This document shows, one piece after another, positions 30,501 to 40,659 of a stretch of 59,822 bases of DNA. A model generated the notes under the pieces. That model ran no database searches, had not been told where the DNA came from, and saw only the letters and a program-made list of their open reading frames with translations. Made by a program: the position numbers and the translations under genes. Source of the DNA: Isotricha intestinalis (Eukaryota; Ciliophora; Litostomatea; Vestibuliferida; Isotrichidae); assembly GCA_023807065.1 (NCBI GenBank), contig JAJJLU010000379.1, positions 1-59,822 of the forward strand, written 5' to 3'. The stretch's first letter is position 1. Every line of letters starts with the position of its first letter.

Positions 30501-30917
30501 TTAAAGATCACTTCCACTTTTTTTAATATCCATTAATTCCATTTCAAAAATTAAATCAGCATTAGGAGGAATGATGCCTCCAGCACCTCTGGCTCCATAA
30601 GCAGTATCAGAAGGGCAAACTACAGAAATTTTTTCTCCTAAAGATAGACGTTCAACAGCTTCATCCCAACATTTAATAACTTGACCAGTTCCTAAATTAA
30701 AAGGAAGAGGTTCTTTTCTATCATATGAACTATCAAATTTCTTTCCATCTAATAATGTCCCTGTGTAGTGAACATGAACTTCATCTCCTTTGCTTGGATA
30801 GTTCTTTTTATCTCCGTCTTTTATGTGCTTTACTTTGTATTTCTCTTCAAAATCTTTGTCATAGGTTGTTAGGATACTTGATGCAATTGTTAGAATCAGA
30901 ATATAGAGGATTTTCAT
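30501..30917 (-). CDS. Secretory FKBP-type peptidyl-prolyl isomerase
   Basis: 138 aa. A signal peptide (MKILYILILTIASSILT) is followed by a complete FKBP domain. Recognisable motifs are VHVHYTGTLLDGKKFDSS, GQVIKCWDEAVERLSLGEK, AYGARGAGGIIPPNADLIF and EMELMDI. Tyr, Phe-Asp, Val-Ile, Trp, Tyr and Ile-Ile-Pro active-site positions are all present, so it should be catalytically competent and able to bind FK506-like ligands. It catalyses cis-trans isomerisation at prolyl bonds. The tail KSGSDL is not a standard KDEL but could be a divergent retention signal. The gene is less AT-biased than its neighbours, as expected of a highly expressed gene. Confidence 0.93.
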   Translation of the reverse strand: MKILYILILTIASSILTTYDKDFEEKYKVKHIKDGDKKNYPSKGDEVHVHYTGTLLDGKKFDSSYDRKEPLPFNLGTGQVIKCWDEAVERLSLGEKISVVCPSDTAYGARGAGGIIPPNADLIFEMELMDIKKSGSDL

Positions 30918-31046
30918 TTTTTAAATGGCTTTTTTTTATTTTTTTTAATAATTATTTTTTTTTTTTTTGTTTTGGGTTTTTTTAATTATTGAATACTTTT
31001 ATTTGAAATTTTAATTAAATATTTATTTTTTTATTTTAATTTAATT

Positions 31047-31609
31047 ATGTCAAAGAATAGAAACATATATTATAAGTAAATCAGATAATCTTTTAAATAT
31101 AAAGATGTTAGATGGAAAAAATATAAAAATTGAAATAAACAAATATAATAAATTTTATGGGTTTTATAAAATATAATAAAATCAATTCTTAAAACAATAA
31201 AATTAAGAATTACAAAAAATTTATATAAAAAAATAGAAATGATAAAATAAGAATAATAAATAAAATAAGTAAAGAAGATGAGGTATGTTTTTTTTATTAA
31301 AAAAGATAATATTAATTTTCAATAAATTCAAAATAATAGTTTTTTGTTTAAATAAAAAATCTTCTTTCTTTTATTGAAATATCAAATATAATTAAATATT
31401 TGTGAGAAACAATAAAAGAAGATATTAATTTTTCAGTTGATATTTATTCTACAAATTATAAAAGTAATTTATCAAATTTGCTTTCTGAATCTTCTTTACT
31501 ATATCAATTACCTTTTATTAATTCTAGAAACACAAAAAATTATTCTCCCAAAATTTTAAAAAAAAAAGTTAAAAGAAAAGTTTTGTTAGGAACTTTTCCC
31601 TCAAATTAA
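31047..31609 (+). pseudogene. Probable decayed gene, family unknown
   Basis: The 3' part (about 31420-31609) reads as good coding sequence: ETIKEDINFSVDIYSTNYK, SNLSNLLSESSLLYQLPF and KVKRKVLLGTFPSN to a TAA. Just upstream it is interrupted by TGA. Further upstream a different frame starting at ATG 31047 gives plausible peptide between repeated TAA codons, for example KMRYVFFIKKDNINF. More than ten interruptions plus a frame change cannot be removed with GTAA..TAG introns of the size seen here. Many of the stops are one C-to-T change from Gln or Arg codons, as in AT-driven decay. No family recognised. Confidence 0.4.
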
Positions 31610-31787
31610 ATTTTATAAATTTTTATTTTTTTATTCAATTATTATCATTTTTTTTAAATTAAAATATTTTGAGTTTAGGTATTTTAAATATTAATATTAT
31701 TATTGAATTAAATCAAATGAAATATTATTTCTTTTTAATAAAAAAATTTATAATGTAAAAAATTAAACATATTATTCCAAAAAAAAA

Positions 31788-32633
31788 ATGAAAGCTCAAA
31801 AAATTTTCTTTCTTTTACTATTCTTTTTAACAATAACAACAGAACAAGAAAATCTATGTGAAGAATATATAAAAAATTCAGAAACAGAAGAAGAATTAAC
31901 AAATCAAATAGAATTAAATATAAAAAATCTAAAAAAAGAATCATCAAAATGTATAGAATCCTTAGTATTAAAATCAAAATATAAATCTCTTGAAACATAT
32001 GTTAAATTATTAAATAAACATGGAATAAAGTTTAGATCAGATTTAAGTAATTCAATAGAAAATATAACAAATAATTTAGAAAAAATAATGAAAGAAAATA
32101 AATTTGAAGAACCAAATTATAAAATAATTTCTCCTGCTTTTCAATGGGCACAAAGTTTATCAAATATATATATTGATATTAAATATTCTTTTAGATTAGA
32201 TTCACCAGGTTGTTTAGAAATAAATAATTTAAATGTTGATATTAATGAAAATAAGATTAATTTAATAGGGAATTGTGTTTTAGATGATAGTCCAATTAAA
32301 TTTGAATTAAATTTAAATTGTTTATATCCTTTTGATAAAAGTTTATCTAGTTTTAAAAGTACTCAAGGAAGATATTATATGACTTTAAAAAAAAAAGAAG
32401 ATAAATATTGGGAAAGATTATTAAGTGATCCTAATTTAAATATTTCTAATATGAAAATTTGGTATGAAATGAAAAATAAATTTAAAGATGAATTAAAATC
32501 TTATGAAAAAAATAATGATGATGATGATGAAAAAAGTTTTGAAGATATTGAAAGAGAATATTTGGAAAAGAAAAAAAAAAGGAAAGGAAAAAAGAAAAAG
32601 AAAAAAAGTAAAAGTGATAATGAAGACTTATAA
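31788..32633 (+). CDS. ER-lumenal CS (p23-like) domain protein
   Basis: 281 aa. A signal peptide (MKAQKIFFLLLFFLTITT) is followed by a helical Cys-containing region to about 105. A CS domain follows (about 108-215): ISPAFQWAQSLSNIYIDIKYS, CLEINNLNVDINENKINL, FELNLNCLYPFDKS and YWERLLSDPNLN. The spacing (W-x-Q start, then SV of beta strands, then WWERL-like motif) matches the p23/B-ind1 type of CS domain, which normally co-operates with Hsp90. The C-terminus is a long Lys-rich tail ending NEDL. The combination of signal peptide and CS domain suggests a chaperone cofactor in the ER. The tail could be retention-like; that is inference. Confidence 0.75.
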   Translation: MKAQKIFFLLLFFLTITTEQENLCEEYIKNSETEEELTNQIELNIKNLKKESSKCIESLVLKSKYKSLETYVKLLNKHGIKFRSDLSNSIENITNNLEKIMKENKFEEPNYKIISPAFQWAQSLSNIYIDIKYSFRLDSPGCLEINNLNVDINENKINLIGNCVLDDSPIKFELNLNCLYPFDKSLSSFKSTQGRYYMTLKKKEDKYWERLLSDPNLNISNMKIWYEMKNKFKDELKSYEKNNDDDDEKSFEDIEREYLEKKKKRKGKKKKKKSKSDNEDL

Positions 32634-32750
32634 TAAATAATTCATTTTGAAAACAATTTATAATTTATTAAATATTTAATCAAATTAAAGAAAAAAAAAT
32701 TAATGTATTTGTATTAATTTTAAATTTTTATATTTTATTAAAAAATTTAA

Positions 32751-34526
32751 ATGTTAAAACTAAAAACAAAAGATTATTTATCAAATACCAAAGACAAAAT
32801 ATCATTAATTCAAATAATAAAAAAAGTCAATTTAAAATTTAATAAGAAATATTATCCAGAAAATAAAGAAGATAACTATTTAAATATGATAATGGAAATG
32901 ATAATATTTAATAAAAATACTCATTTAGTATCAATATTTAAAGATTGTATGATATATGATTTTAAAGAAGAATTTTTAAAAAGATATTATGCATCTGAAG
33001 AAAGTAAAGATAGAATTCCAAGATTTGTTGGTTTTTATAAAAATTATTTAAAATTTTTTTGTAAGCCTTTATTTTGTGATTTTAATTGTAACAATATAAT
33101 TCAAACTCATAGTGAAAAAAAAGCAGAAATCTTTTATAATCAAAATTTAAGAAGTAAAAATGATAAAAATGCATTTGATGATGGTTTATATGAAGATAAT
33201 GATTCAAATTCTAAAATATCAAAAAGTAAAATTGAAAAAACCATATTTAATGATATGATTAAACAAAACATAGAAGAAACTTATTTAACTTCTTATATAA
33301 CTGAAAATTCAGATAATACAATAAATCTTCAAAAAAACGATTTTATCAAAAATCAAACTTTTTTATACAATAAAAATTCTAATGAACAAAGTTTAATAAA
33401 TATTATTAATTCTTTTAATGGGAAAACTTTAGCTAATAATCTGAAAATAAGTAAACCTAAAATAAATTATTATTTTAATAATTCTTCAAATCCAAACAAT
33501 AAACATTCAAAAATTCTTTCTTATAATTCTTTATGTACAAAGAAAAAAATTTTAAAAGAAAATAAAAATAATCATACTAAAAGTCAAATTAAATTTAAAA
33601 ATATGAAAAATAGTAGAAATCAATATAATCAAAATTTAAATAATAATTTATATACTTTAACTAAATTAGATTCTAAAATTAATACTTATGATATTTTATC
33701 ACCAAATAATCATAATAATAATAATAAAAATTTAGGATTTAATTTATTCAATACTCAAAAAGTTGAAAATTTATTAAATAAATTTAAAAAAAATATAGTT
33801 CATAAAAAAAATATAAATTCAATAGATAATTTATTAAATAATAAAAATAAAAAGAGTTTTATAAATTCAACAACAATAAATTTAAATAATTCAAAAAAAG
33901 GAAAAAATTCAATAAATAATAATAGTATAAAAAATAATGTAAAAACTAAAAAAAGAATAAGTTCTTTTTCAAAAAATCAAATGAGAAATCTAAAATCACC
34001 AAATAATAAATATTTAAATAATCATCATACAATAAATAATTTACATTATAATGATGATTTTATAAAAATATCTTTAGCATCTTTAATAATTAATGAAAAT
34101 AAAAATAATAATTCAAAAAAGCATAAAAGAACAAACAGTAATAATTTTAATAATAAAAAAAATATTAAATTTCAAGAGATTTTAAACTCAAAATTAAAAA
34201 ATAATAAAATTGATATTATTATAAGTAATAATTTAAAAAATATAATTAATGATAAATCTAAAAAATTATCTAGGAATAAAGGAAGAAGTATTGATTTAAA
34301 TAATAATTTAAATTCTCAAAATTCAGTTTATAGGAGTTTATCTGGTTTAGATAAAAAAATGTTAACTTTAAATACTATTTATAGTCCAAAAAGATTTAAA
34401 GATAATAAAAATAAAATTACTAGCATTTATAATAATAAACTAATTAAATCATCTTTTAAAAATAATATTATGGATGTTTCTTCCAAAAAAAAAATTGTTT
34501 CAAATAATAATAAAAAAAATAATTAA
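32751..34526 (+). CDS. Ciliate-type conserved hypothetical, Asn-rich
   Basis: 591 aa. Only the first ~135 residues look folded: an N-terminal helical part (residues 1-65) then SKDRIPRFVGFYKNYLKFF, CKPLFCDFNCNNIIQTHSE and KKAEIFYNQNL. From memory, a block of this kind (an aromatic YKNYLxFFCxPxFxDFxxNxIIQ pattern) recurs in ciliate hypothetical proteins; I cannot give a domain name or verify it here. The remaining 450 residues are Asn/Lys/Ser-rich and disordered. No membrane span or catalytic motif. A cortical or basal-body role is possible but unproven. Confidence 0.65.
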   Translation: MLKLKTKDYLSNTKDKISLIQIIKKVNLKFNKKYYPENKEDNYLNMIMEMIIFNKNTHLVSIFKDCMIYDFKEEFLKRYYASEESKDRIPRFVGFYKNYLKFFCKPLFCDFNCNNIIQTHSEKKAEIFYNQNLRSKNDKNAFDDGLYEDNDSNSKISKSKIEKTIFNDMIKQNIEETYLTSYITENSDNTINLQKNDFIKNQTFLYNKNSNEQSLINIINSFNGKTLANNLKISKPKINYYFNNSSNPNNKHSKILSYNSLCTKKKILKENKNNHTKSQIKFKNMKNSRNQYNQNLNNNLYTLTKLDSKINTYDILSPNNHNNNNKNLGFNLFNTQKVENLLNKFKKNIVHKKNINSIDNLLNNKNKKSFINSTTINLNNSKKGKNSINNNSIKNNVKTKKRISSFSKNQMRNLKSPNNKYLNNHHTINNLHYNDDFIKISLASLIINENKNNNSKKHKRTNSNNFNNKKNIKFQEILNSKLKNNKIDIIISNNLKNIINDKSKKLSRNKGRSIDLNNNLNSQNSVYRSLSGLDKKMLTLNTIYSPKRFKDNKNKITSIYNNKLIKSSFKNNIMDVSSKKKIVSNNNKKNN

Positions 34527-34695
34527 CATTTTCAAATAAATAATAATAATAAAAATGAAAGTCTGAAATATAAAAATTAAAGAAAAATATGAAAAAATAT
34601 ATTTTTAATTATAATTGTTTTCAATTAAATTCGTAATTATTATTATTGAAAATAAAAAAATAAATATTTTTAATATTTATTAATAAAATATATAT

Positions 34696-37600
34696 TTATT
34701 TTTTATAATTACTAATAGAAGATTCTTCTAATGCAAGTTTCCTAAATTTATTTAAATCATTAATAATATTATCACCATAAGAATCATTACAAAAATTATT
34801 ATTACTAGATAAAAGAGAATCAACTTGATTTTTTTCATTATTATTATTATTATTATTATTTTCATTTTCAATTTTTTTAATTTGAGAATTTTTTCCTTTA
34901 GGAGAACTTGGTCTAATTTTTTGTTTATTACTGTTTTTAATATTTACTTTATTATCTAAAATACTATCTTCAAAGAAATTTAATTGATTTTGTAATTTTT
35001 GTGATTCATGAATTTCTTTATAATCATTTAAATTAATTTTTTTTTGATTATTTTCACCTGCTTCTAAATTTTTAATAATATTATTATCAATAGTAAAATC
35101 ATTTTCATATTTTTCTTCTTCTTCTTCTTCTTTATTACTTTTTTTAATAAAGTTAATATCTTTTGAAAGAATATTACAATTATCATCTTCTAAATCATTG
35201 ATAATGTAATTATCTTTACTGTTAATATTTCTAGTAATATTATTTATATTTTCTTGAGAACCATGATAACTTTTTCTATTTTTTAATTCATTTGAAATTC
35301 TTAAATTACTATTTTCTATTTTATTAGTATTATTCATTATAGAATTTTGTTCTTGACCTACAAAATAAACGCTTTTATCTTTTTCTTCTTTTGATATTTT
35401 TAAATTTTTTTCATCCATTATTTTTGCACTAATTCTAGGATCTAATTTCTTTGATGTTGTAATATTTATATTATTTTTATTTATATTTTTAATTGAAGAT
35501 TCTATTTGTTCCATTGAAATATTATTATCTTTATTTGACATTTTACTTGAATTTATACTACCTCGAGTATTCATTATATTTTTTTCTATTGTTTGATTCT
35601 TTAAATTTAAATTTGAATTTTTGGATTTTATATTATTGATGTTATTTACATTTATATTTGAATTTGAAGTTTTATTTTTTATATTATCTATATTTGAATT
35701 CGAATTTTTACTTTTTATATTATTGTTATTTATATTTGAATTTTTACTTTTAATATTACTATTTCTAATATTATTATTATTATTTAATATATTTTCATTA
35801 TCTTTTTTAGATTCCCTTCTTGAAACCTTTTTATTTTCAGTAAATTTTTTAGACATTAATAATTGATCTTCAGGAATATTATAATTAATTTCATTTTCCT
35901 TTTTATCTTCCTCATCAATTTTATCTAAATTTTTTCCAGAAGAATTAACATTATTATTATCACATTTCCAAGTTTGATAAAAATTGTTACTGTTAATATT
36001 TGGATTATTCTTAATAAAACTTTCTGATTGAGGAGTAACCAATTTACTCCATCCAGAAAGAGATTCTTTTAAATCATGATTTAAATCTTCATTTTTAAAA
36101 ATTGATTTTCTTAAATCTTCATATTTACTTCTGTATTGACATCCTATAATTTGCTTATTAATTTGACTTACTGTTAAAGAATTTATATTTGAATTAAAAT
36201 TATTATTTTCATTTTTCCTTATTTGATTCTGGTTATTTATATTCTGATAATTATTATTTAAATTTATGTTTTTATTTGGATTAAGGTAATTATCATATTT
36301 TTTTTTATTATTTTGATAATTTTTTGAAATTTCTTGGATTTCTCTTATTTTTCTATCTAATACCAAAGATAAATATTTAGTAATTTTCATATTAAATTCA
36401 CTTAAATTAGGATAAAATCCTAAACAATTTTTTAATTCTTCTTGTCCACTTTGAATTTGATTATTAAATTTATCTTTTTCATTAATAAGAGCCCTAATAG
36501 TATCATTATTATCTTTTTGTAAAGAAGGATTAAAAGGGAAATTTTCCATTGTAATTTCATATTGAGATATTAAATTTTGGCAATCATTTACATATTTTTC
36601 AAATAATTCTTCAATATTAATATTACTTGTTTTATTAATTTGATTGTTATTATTATTTAAAGTATTATAATTTAAACTTTGAATTCTTGTTGATTGAGTT
36701 CTAGTAAAATTATTATTTGAAGTATTTGGACTATCAAAAAATTCATTATTATTTAAAGTTGGATGATATTGAGTTAAAGGTCTTTGACCATAATAATTAT
36801 TATTAGGTTGATAAGTTTGATTATTTAAATATTCAATTTTTTCATTTTGATTATAATTATTATTATTATTTGGATAATTATTTCCTTGAAAATTATTATT
36901 TTGATTAAACATTTGTTGTTGAATATATTGAGCTGGAAAAGAAGAAACTTGAGTATAATTATTTAAATTATTATTTAAAGTTCCATTATTATTATTATTT
37001 AAAGTATTTTGTAAATATAAATTAGGAGGAGGAGAAGAAGAAAATAATTGTTGTTCAATAGTATTATTATTTGGAATAGGATTATTAGTATACATAATAT
37101 TATCTGGACTTTCCATATTTTTATTATGTTTACCTAAACTTTCTAATTTTTTATGATATTCTTCTTGAATTTTTCTCTCTTCTAATTGTTTCTGTATTTT
37201 AACTTCAAATTTAATATCTTCTTCCTTTTGTTTCTGCTTTTCCATTTCTTCTCTTTTTTTCCTTTCTTCAACTTGTTGTCTTAATATTTCATTATATTCC
37301 ATTTTCTTTTTTCTTTCTATTTCTTTCTGTTTATCATCAATATATGGTTTTGTAATTGTTTTATTATTATTATCTGGCAAATTTAAAAAAGAAGAATTGC
37401 TTTCATAATTTTTATATTTTATTTTATCATTTTCTTTCCTTTGATTAACACTTTGAATTTGTTCATCTAATATTTTTCTATATTCTTCTTGTTTTCTTTG
37501 TTTTAATTCTTTTGCATATAATAAGTCATTTCCACTATAAGGACGAAAATCATTTTCTATATAATTATTATTATTATTTATAGAAGGTAAATTTATATTA

Positions 37601-37890
37601 TTATTTTGGGAATATGGAATAACATTTATATTATTATTAAAATTATTTTGATTATTATTATTCATTGCGCCTATTATGTTATTATTATTATATCCCATTA
37701 TGAAATTATTACTTTTACTCGTTTGAGGATTGTTTGAACTAAATATGTTATTTTGAGGAATTTGAGGAGTATAAATATTCATCTTTAAATTATTATATTG
37801 AGGATTTAAATTTTGGAAATTTGATTGATGATTAAATTGATTTATGTTCTGAGAATTTCCATAATGAAAATTAGGATTTTGTGTATTCAT
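34696..37890 (-). CDS. Asn-rich protein with Glu/Lys/Gln coiled-coil repeats (CCDC66/CSPP-like)
   Basis: 1064 aa. After an Asn/Gln-rich head, residues about 120-265 hold three copies of a short charged coiled-coil element: EEYRKILDEQIQSVNQRK, MEYNEILRQQVEERKKRE and EEYHKKLESLGKHNK. This EY-x-L-x-Q-(I/V)-x-(E/Q) pattern resembles microtubule- and cilium-associated coiled coils such as CSPP1 and CCDC66 (inference). Residues about 425-560 are a helical region (CQNLISQYEITMENFPF). The rest is poly-Asn with a tandem SKNSN repeat (see the repeat entry) and acidic patches. No membrane span. Probable role in the basal-body or ciliary cytoskeleton; sequence-based confidence in function is low. Confidence 0.65.
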   Translation of the reverse strand: MNTQNPNFHYGNSQNINQFNHQSNFQNLNPQYNNLKMNIYTPQIPQNNIFSSNNPQTSKSNNFIMGYNNNNIIGAMNNNNQNNFNNNINVIPYSQNNNINLPSINNNNNYIENDFRPYSGNDLLYAKELKQRKQEEYRKILDEQIQSVNQRKENDKIKYKNYESNSSFLNLPDNNNKTITKPYIDDKQKEIERKKKMEYNEILRQQVEERKKREEMEKQKQKEEDIKFEVKIQKQLEERKIQEEYHKKLESLGKHNKNMESPDNIMYTNNPIPNNNTIEQQLFSSSPPPNLYLQNTLNNNNNGTLNNNLNNYTQVSSFPAQYIQQQMFNQNNNFQGNNYPNNNNNYNQNEKIEYLNNQTYQPNNNYYGQRPLTQYHPTLNNNEFFDSPNTSNNNFTRTQSTRIQSLNYNTLNNNNNQINKTSNINIEELFEKYVNDCQNLISQYEITMENFPFNPSLQKDNNDTIRALINEKDKFNNQIQSGQEELKNCLGFYPNLSEFNMKITKYLSLVLDRKIREIQEISKNYQNNKKKYDNYLNPNKNINLNNNYQNINNQNQIRKNENNNFNSNINSLTVSQINKQIIGCQYRSKYEDLRKSIFKNEDLNHDLKESLSGWSKLVTPQSESFIKNNPNINSNNFYQTWKCDNNNVNSSGKNLDKIDEEDKKENEINYNIPEDQLLMSKKFTENKKVSRRESKKDNENILNNNNNIRNSNIKSKNSNINNNNIKSKNSNSNIDNIKNKTSNSNINVNNINNIKSKNSNLNLKNQTIEKNIMNTRGSINSSKMSNKDNNISMEQIESSIKNINKNNINITTSKKLDPRISAKIMDEKNLKISKEEKDKSVYFVGQEQNSIMNNTNKIENSNLRISNELKNRKSYHGSQENINNITRNINSKDNYIINDLEDDNCNILSKDINFIKKSNKEEEEEEKYENDFTIDNNIIKNLEAGENNQKKINLNDYKEIHESQKLQNQLNFFEDSILDNKVNIKNSNKQKIRPSSPKGKNSQIKKIENENNNNNNNNEKNQVDSLLSSNNNFCNDSYGDNIINDLNKFRKLALEESSISNYKK
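35611..35755. repeat. Tandem NIKSKNSN-type coding repeat
   Basis: Within the 1064-aa gene, about five imperfect copies of a 9-14-codon unit with the core (I)KSKNSN follow one another, separated by Asn-rich linkers. At DNA level the copies share a TTTTTACTTTTTATATTATT-like core on the plus strand, a sign of recent slippage or unequal exchange. Confidence 0.6.
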
Positions 37891-38016
37891 TAAAAAAAAA
37901 ATGTTTTTAATTTATAATTAAAATTTTTAATTTATTCTGGAAATAAATAAATAAATTATATTAAAAAAAATTAATAATGAGTTGTTCGGGGTTGAATATT
38001 TGTTTTTATTTAAAAA

Positions 38017-40476
38017 TTAATTATTAAAATTCTCTAATTCTTTAATTAAACTTTCAACTTCATTTTGTAAATTAATTTGTTCTTCTTCTTTTTCTTTTTT
38101 TAATAGTTCAATATTATTTTTTAAGTCTTTTTCAGTCTTTTCTAAATAAGAAATATAAATTTCATCATCTTCCATTTCATCATCTAATAAATCCATATCA
38201 TCTAAATCATCATCATTATTTTTTTCTGTTTTTGTTTCATTTTTATTATCATTATAATGAGAATTAACAAGTGAATTACTACTTTTTAGTATTTTTGAAC
38301 ATTTATCACACTTTTCCACTGATAATACAATTTTATTTAATTTATTTTCTAAAAATTTTATCCCTTCTAAATATTCATTTATTTTTAAATTTAAATCATT
38401 TTGAAAGTCTTTGTCTTCTTTTATCTTTTCTAACATTAATGTTCTTTCATTATTCCATTTTGATAAATAATAATTTAAATTATTATGTTTTATTTTTTTT
38501 ATTCTTTCTTTATCTAATATTTTTTTTACTAGAAAGTTATAAATTTTTAATTTATTATGTTTTATATTTATTTCCTTATCCATTGATAATATTATCGAAG
38601 ATATATTTTTATAAATTTTCTTTTTAATTGAATCTTGATGCTTTGGAACTTTTGAATGTCTTAAAATATCTGAATTTATATCATTTAAGGAATTTGGAAT
38701 AAAAGATTTCAAAGTATTAAAAGATTTATATAATGCATAATTATATATAATTTTTTTTATTATATTTAATGATGTATAAATTGAGATAAAACTATTTTCT
38801 TTTTGTTTATTTTTAATTGAGTTTTCTATATTATTTGGACAATTTTCAATTATTAATTTACTATTTAAATATGTTTGTAAGCAATTAATAAATTGATAAT
38901 TTTTTTTAATTTTTAATTTAATAAAAATGTTATTTATTATATTTAATCCAATAATGAATCTGTATATACTTTCATTTTTTACATATTTTGATTTAATTAA
39001 GGTAAAAAATAAACAAAAATATTTATATATTCTAATTTGAAATATTGTGAATAATTTTTCATAACCTTTAATAATATCTTTAAAATTCTCTTTATTATTA
39101 TTGATTTTATATGTATCAACATGAATTTTAGTTTTATTATTTTTCCAAATTGAAAAACATATTTTTTTTTTATTTAAATCAGAACTCTCAAAAATTTTTT
39201 GATTTAAATTTCCTTTTATATGATTTATTTTATAAAAACCTTGACTTATTTTATCTAAATTTAAATTTTCTAAAACTTCTAAATCTATTATTGTTAATGG
39301 TTTTGAATTGATTTTTCTTTTTATTTGATAAATAAAAAATCTAAAATAAAATTGTAAAAATTTTTTAACATAAATAATTAATTGAAGTAATCTTAAATTA
39401 ATTAATTTCCCTGAATAATCTTCTTTTAAATCAATTTTATTGTTTACATTTATTTTAATTGTTGTTATATACCATTTTATAAAATTTCGATAAAGCTGTT
39501 TATTAAATAATTTATATTTTATTAATAAAGGATATAATTTAGTAATTTCATTTAAAGATTTCTTATAATTTTCATATTCTTCTAAATAATCTTTTTCTTT
39601 TATTTCTTTCAATAAAAATTGAATTTTTTTTTTACTTTCTGAATTCATTCCTTTTGTTATTAATTTTTTAAATAATAATTTTTTATATACATTTAAATTA
39701 TTTTCATTATTATTGAAAATATGAGAAAAAAATAACATTTTATATTTCTTTAAATAACCTTGTGTAATATATAAAATCATTTTCAAAAAACAAATAGATT
39801 TAATATAAAACTCAAAATATTTAATATTATACAATTTAAGTTTTTTCAACAGAATTTTTCCATAATATTTTTTGTCTTTTTTGAATTCTTTAATAAATAT
39901 TTTTTGTAATTTATTTTTTTGTTTAAATTTTTTTATTTTTTCATTTCTTAAAAAAACAGTTTGAAAATACCATTGTTTCAAATAATTTCTGAAATATAGA
40001 TTTATTCTATTATAAAATAAATCATTTATAATAAAATTATTCCTTAAACAAAATAATTTATTCATTTCAATAGATTCTTTTTTAACAATAAAAAATTTTT
40101 CTTTTCCGAAAATATTCAATGAAGAAAAAAAATGTAGAATAATTGATTTAAAATATAAATCAAGTATATAAATAACTTTATATAAGAAAAATTTTTCATG
40201 TTCATTTTTTAAAACAGTTTCATAAACATTATAATTTTTTAAAATTGAAAAAGTTTGAGTTTTATAATGAGTTTCAATTAAAGATTTAATTAAATAAACA
40301 AACTTATTTAAATTTTCTTTTTTATAAATATAATTCTTTTGATTTTTTTCTTCTGAATTTTTAAGAATATCATTAAATTCTTGAATATCTGACTAAAATA
40401 TATATAATTAAAATAAATTTACTACACTCATTAAAGATTCATTTTGTGAATTATTTTCATTTTTTAGAATATTCAT
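38017..40476 (-). CDS. Sfi1-like/centrin-binding repeat protein, two exons
   Basis: Exon 1 is 40476-40423 (18 codons) and exon 2 is 40392-38017, split by a 30-nt intron, giving 809 aa. Without splicing there is no ATG before residue ~110, and the first 90 codons of exon 2 would be lost. The protein is a nearly uninterrupted chain of long basic and aromatic helices with spaced Trp elements: YLKQWYFQTV, RNFIKWYITT, CFSIWKNNKT, YYLSKWNNER. This is reminiscent of Sfi1 centrin-binding repeats, which ciliates use in contractile fibres and basal bodies, but only four candidates are visible. The C-terminal 100 residues hold a C-x2-C pair (CDKCSK), an acidic run and a coiled coil. Family assignment is tentative. 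Confidence 0.65.
40393..40422 (-). other. Intron, 30 nt
   Basis: On the minus strand it runs from GTAAATTTAT to TATATTTTAG. It falls between codons (GTA | TCA), and it carries an in-frame TAA. A donor three bases earlier (GTAGTA) would also be in frame, giving a 33-nt intron. Confidence 0.75.
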
Positions 40477-40659
40477 TTATTTAAATAATTTAATCATATT
40501 TTAGTGATTTTTAAAATATAAATTTTAAAATTAAATAATAATAAAAATATAATATAATAATCTAATAAAGATAATTATATATTAATTAAAGATGAAAGTA
40601 AAAAAATTTAGAACAATTTATATTAGGTTCAAAATAATTCTTAGAATATAAATTTTTAA

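Noticed and set aside
12602..40119. Many antisense and shifted frames of 60-118 codons
   Set aside because: They lie wholly within larger genes, have Leu/Ile/Phe- or low-complexity composition and come from the AT bias of the sense strand.
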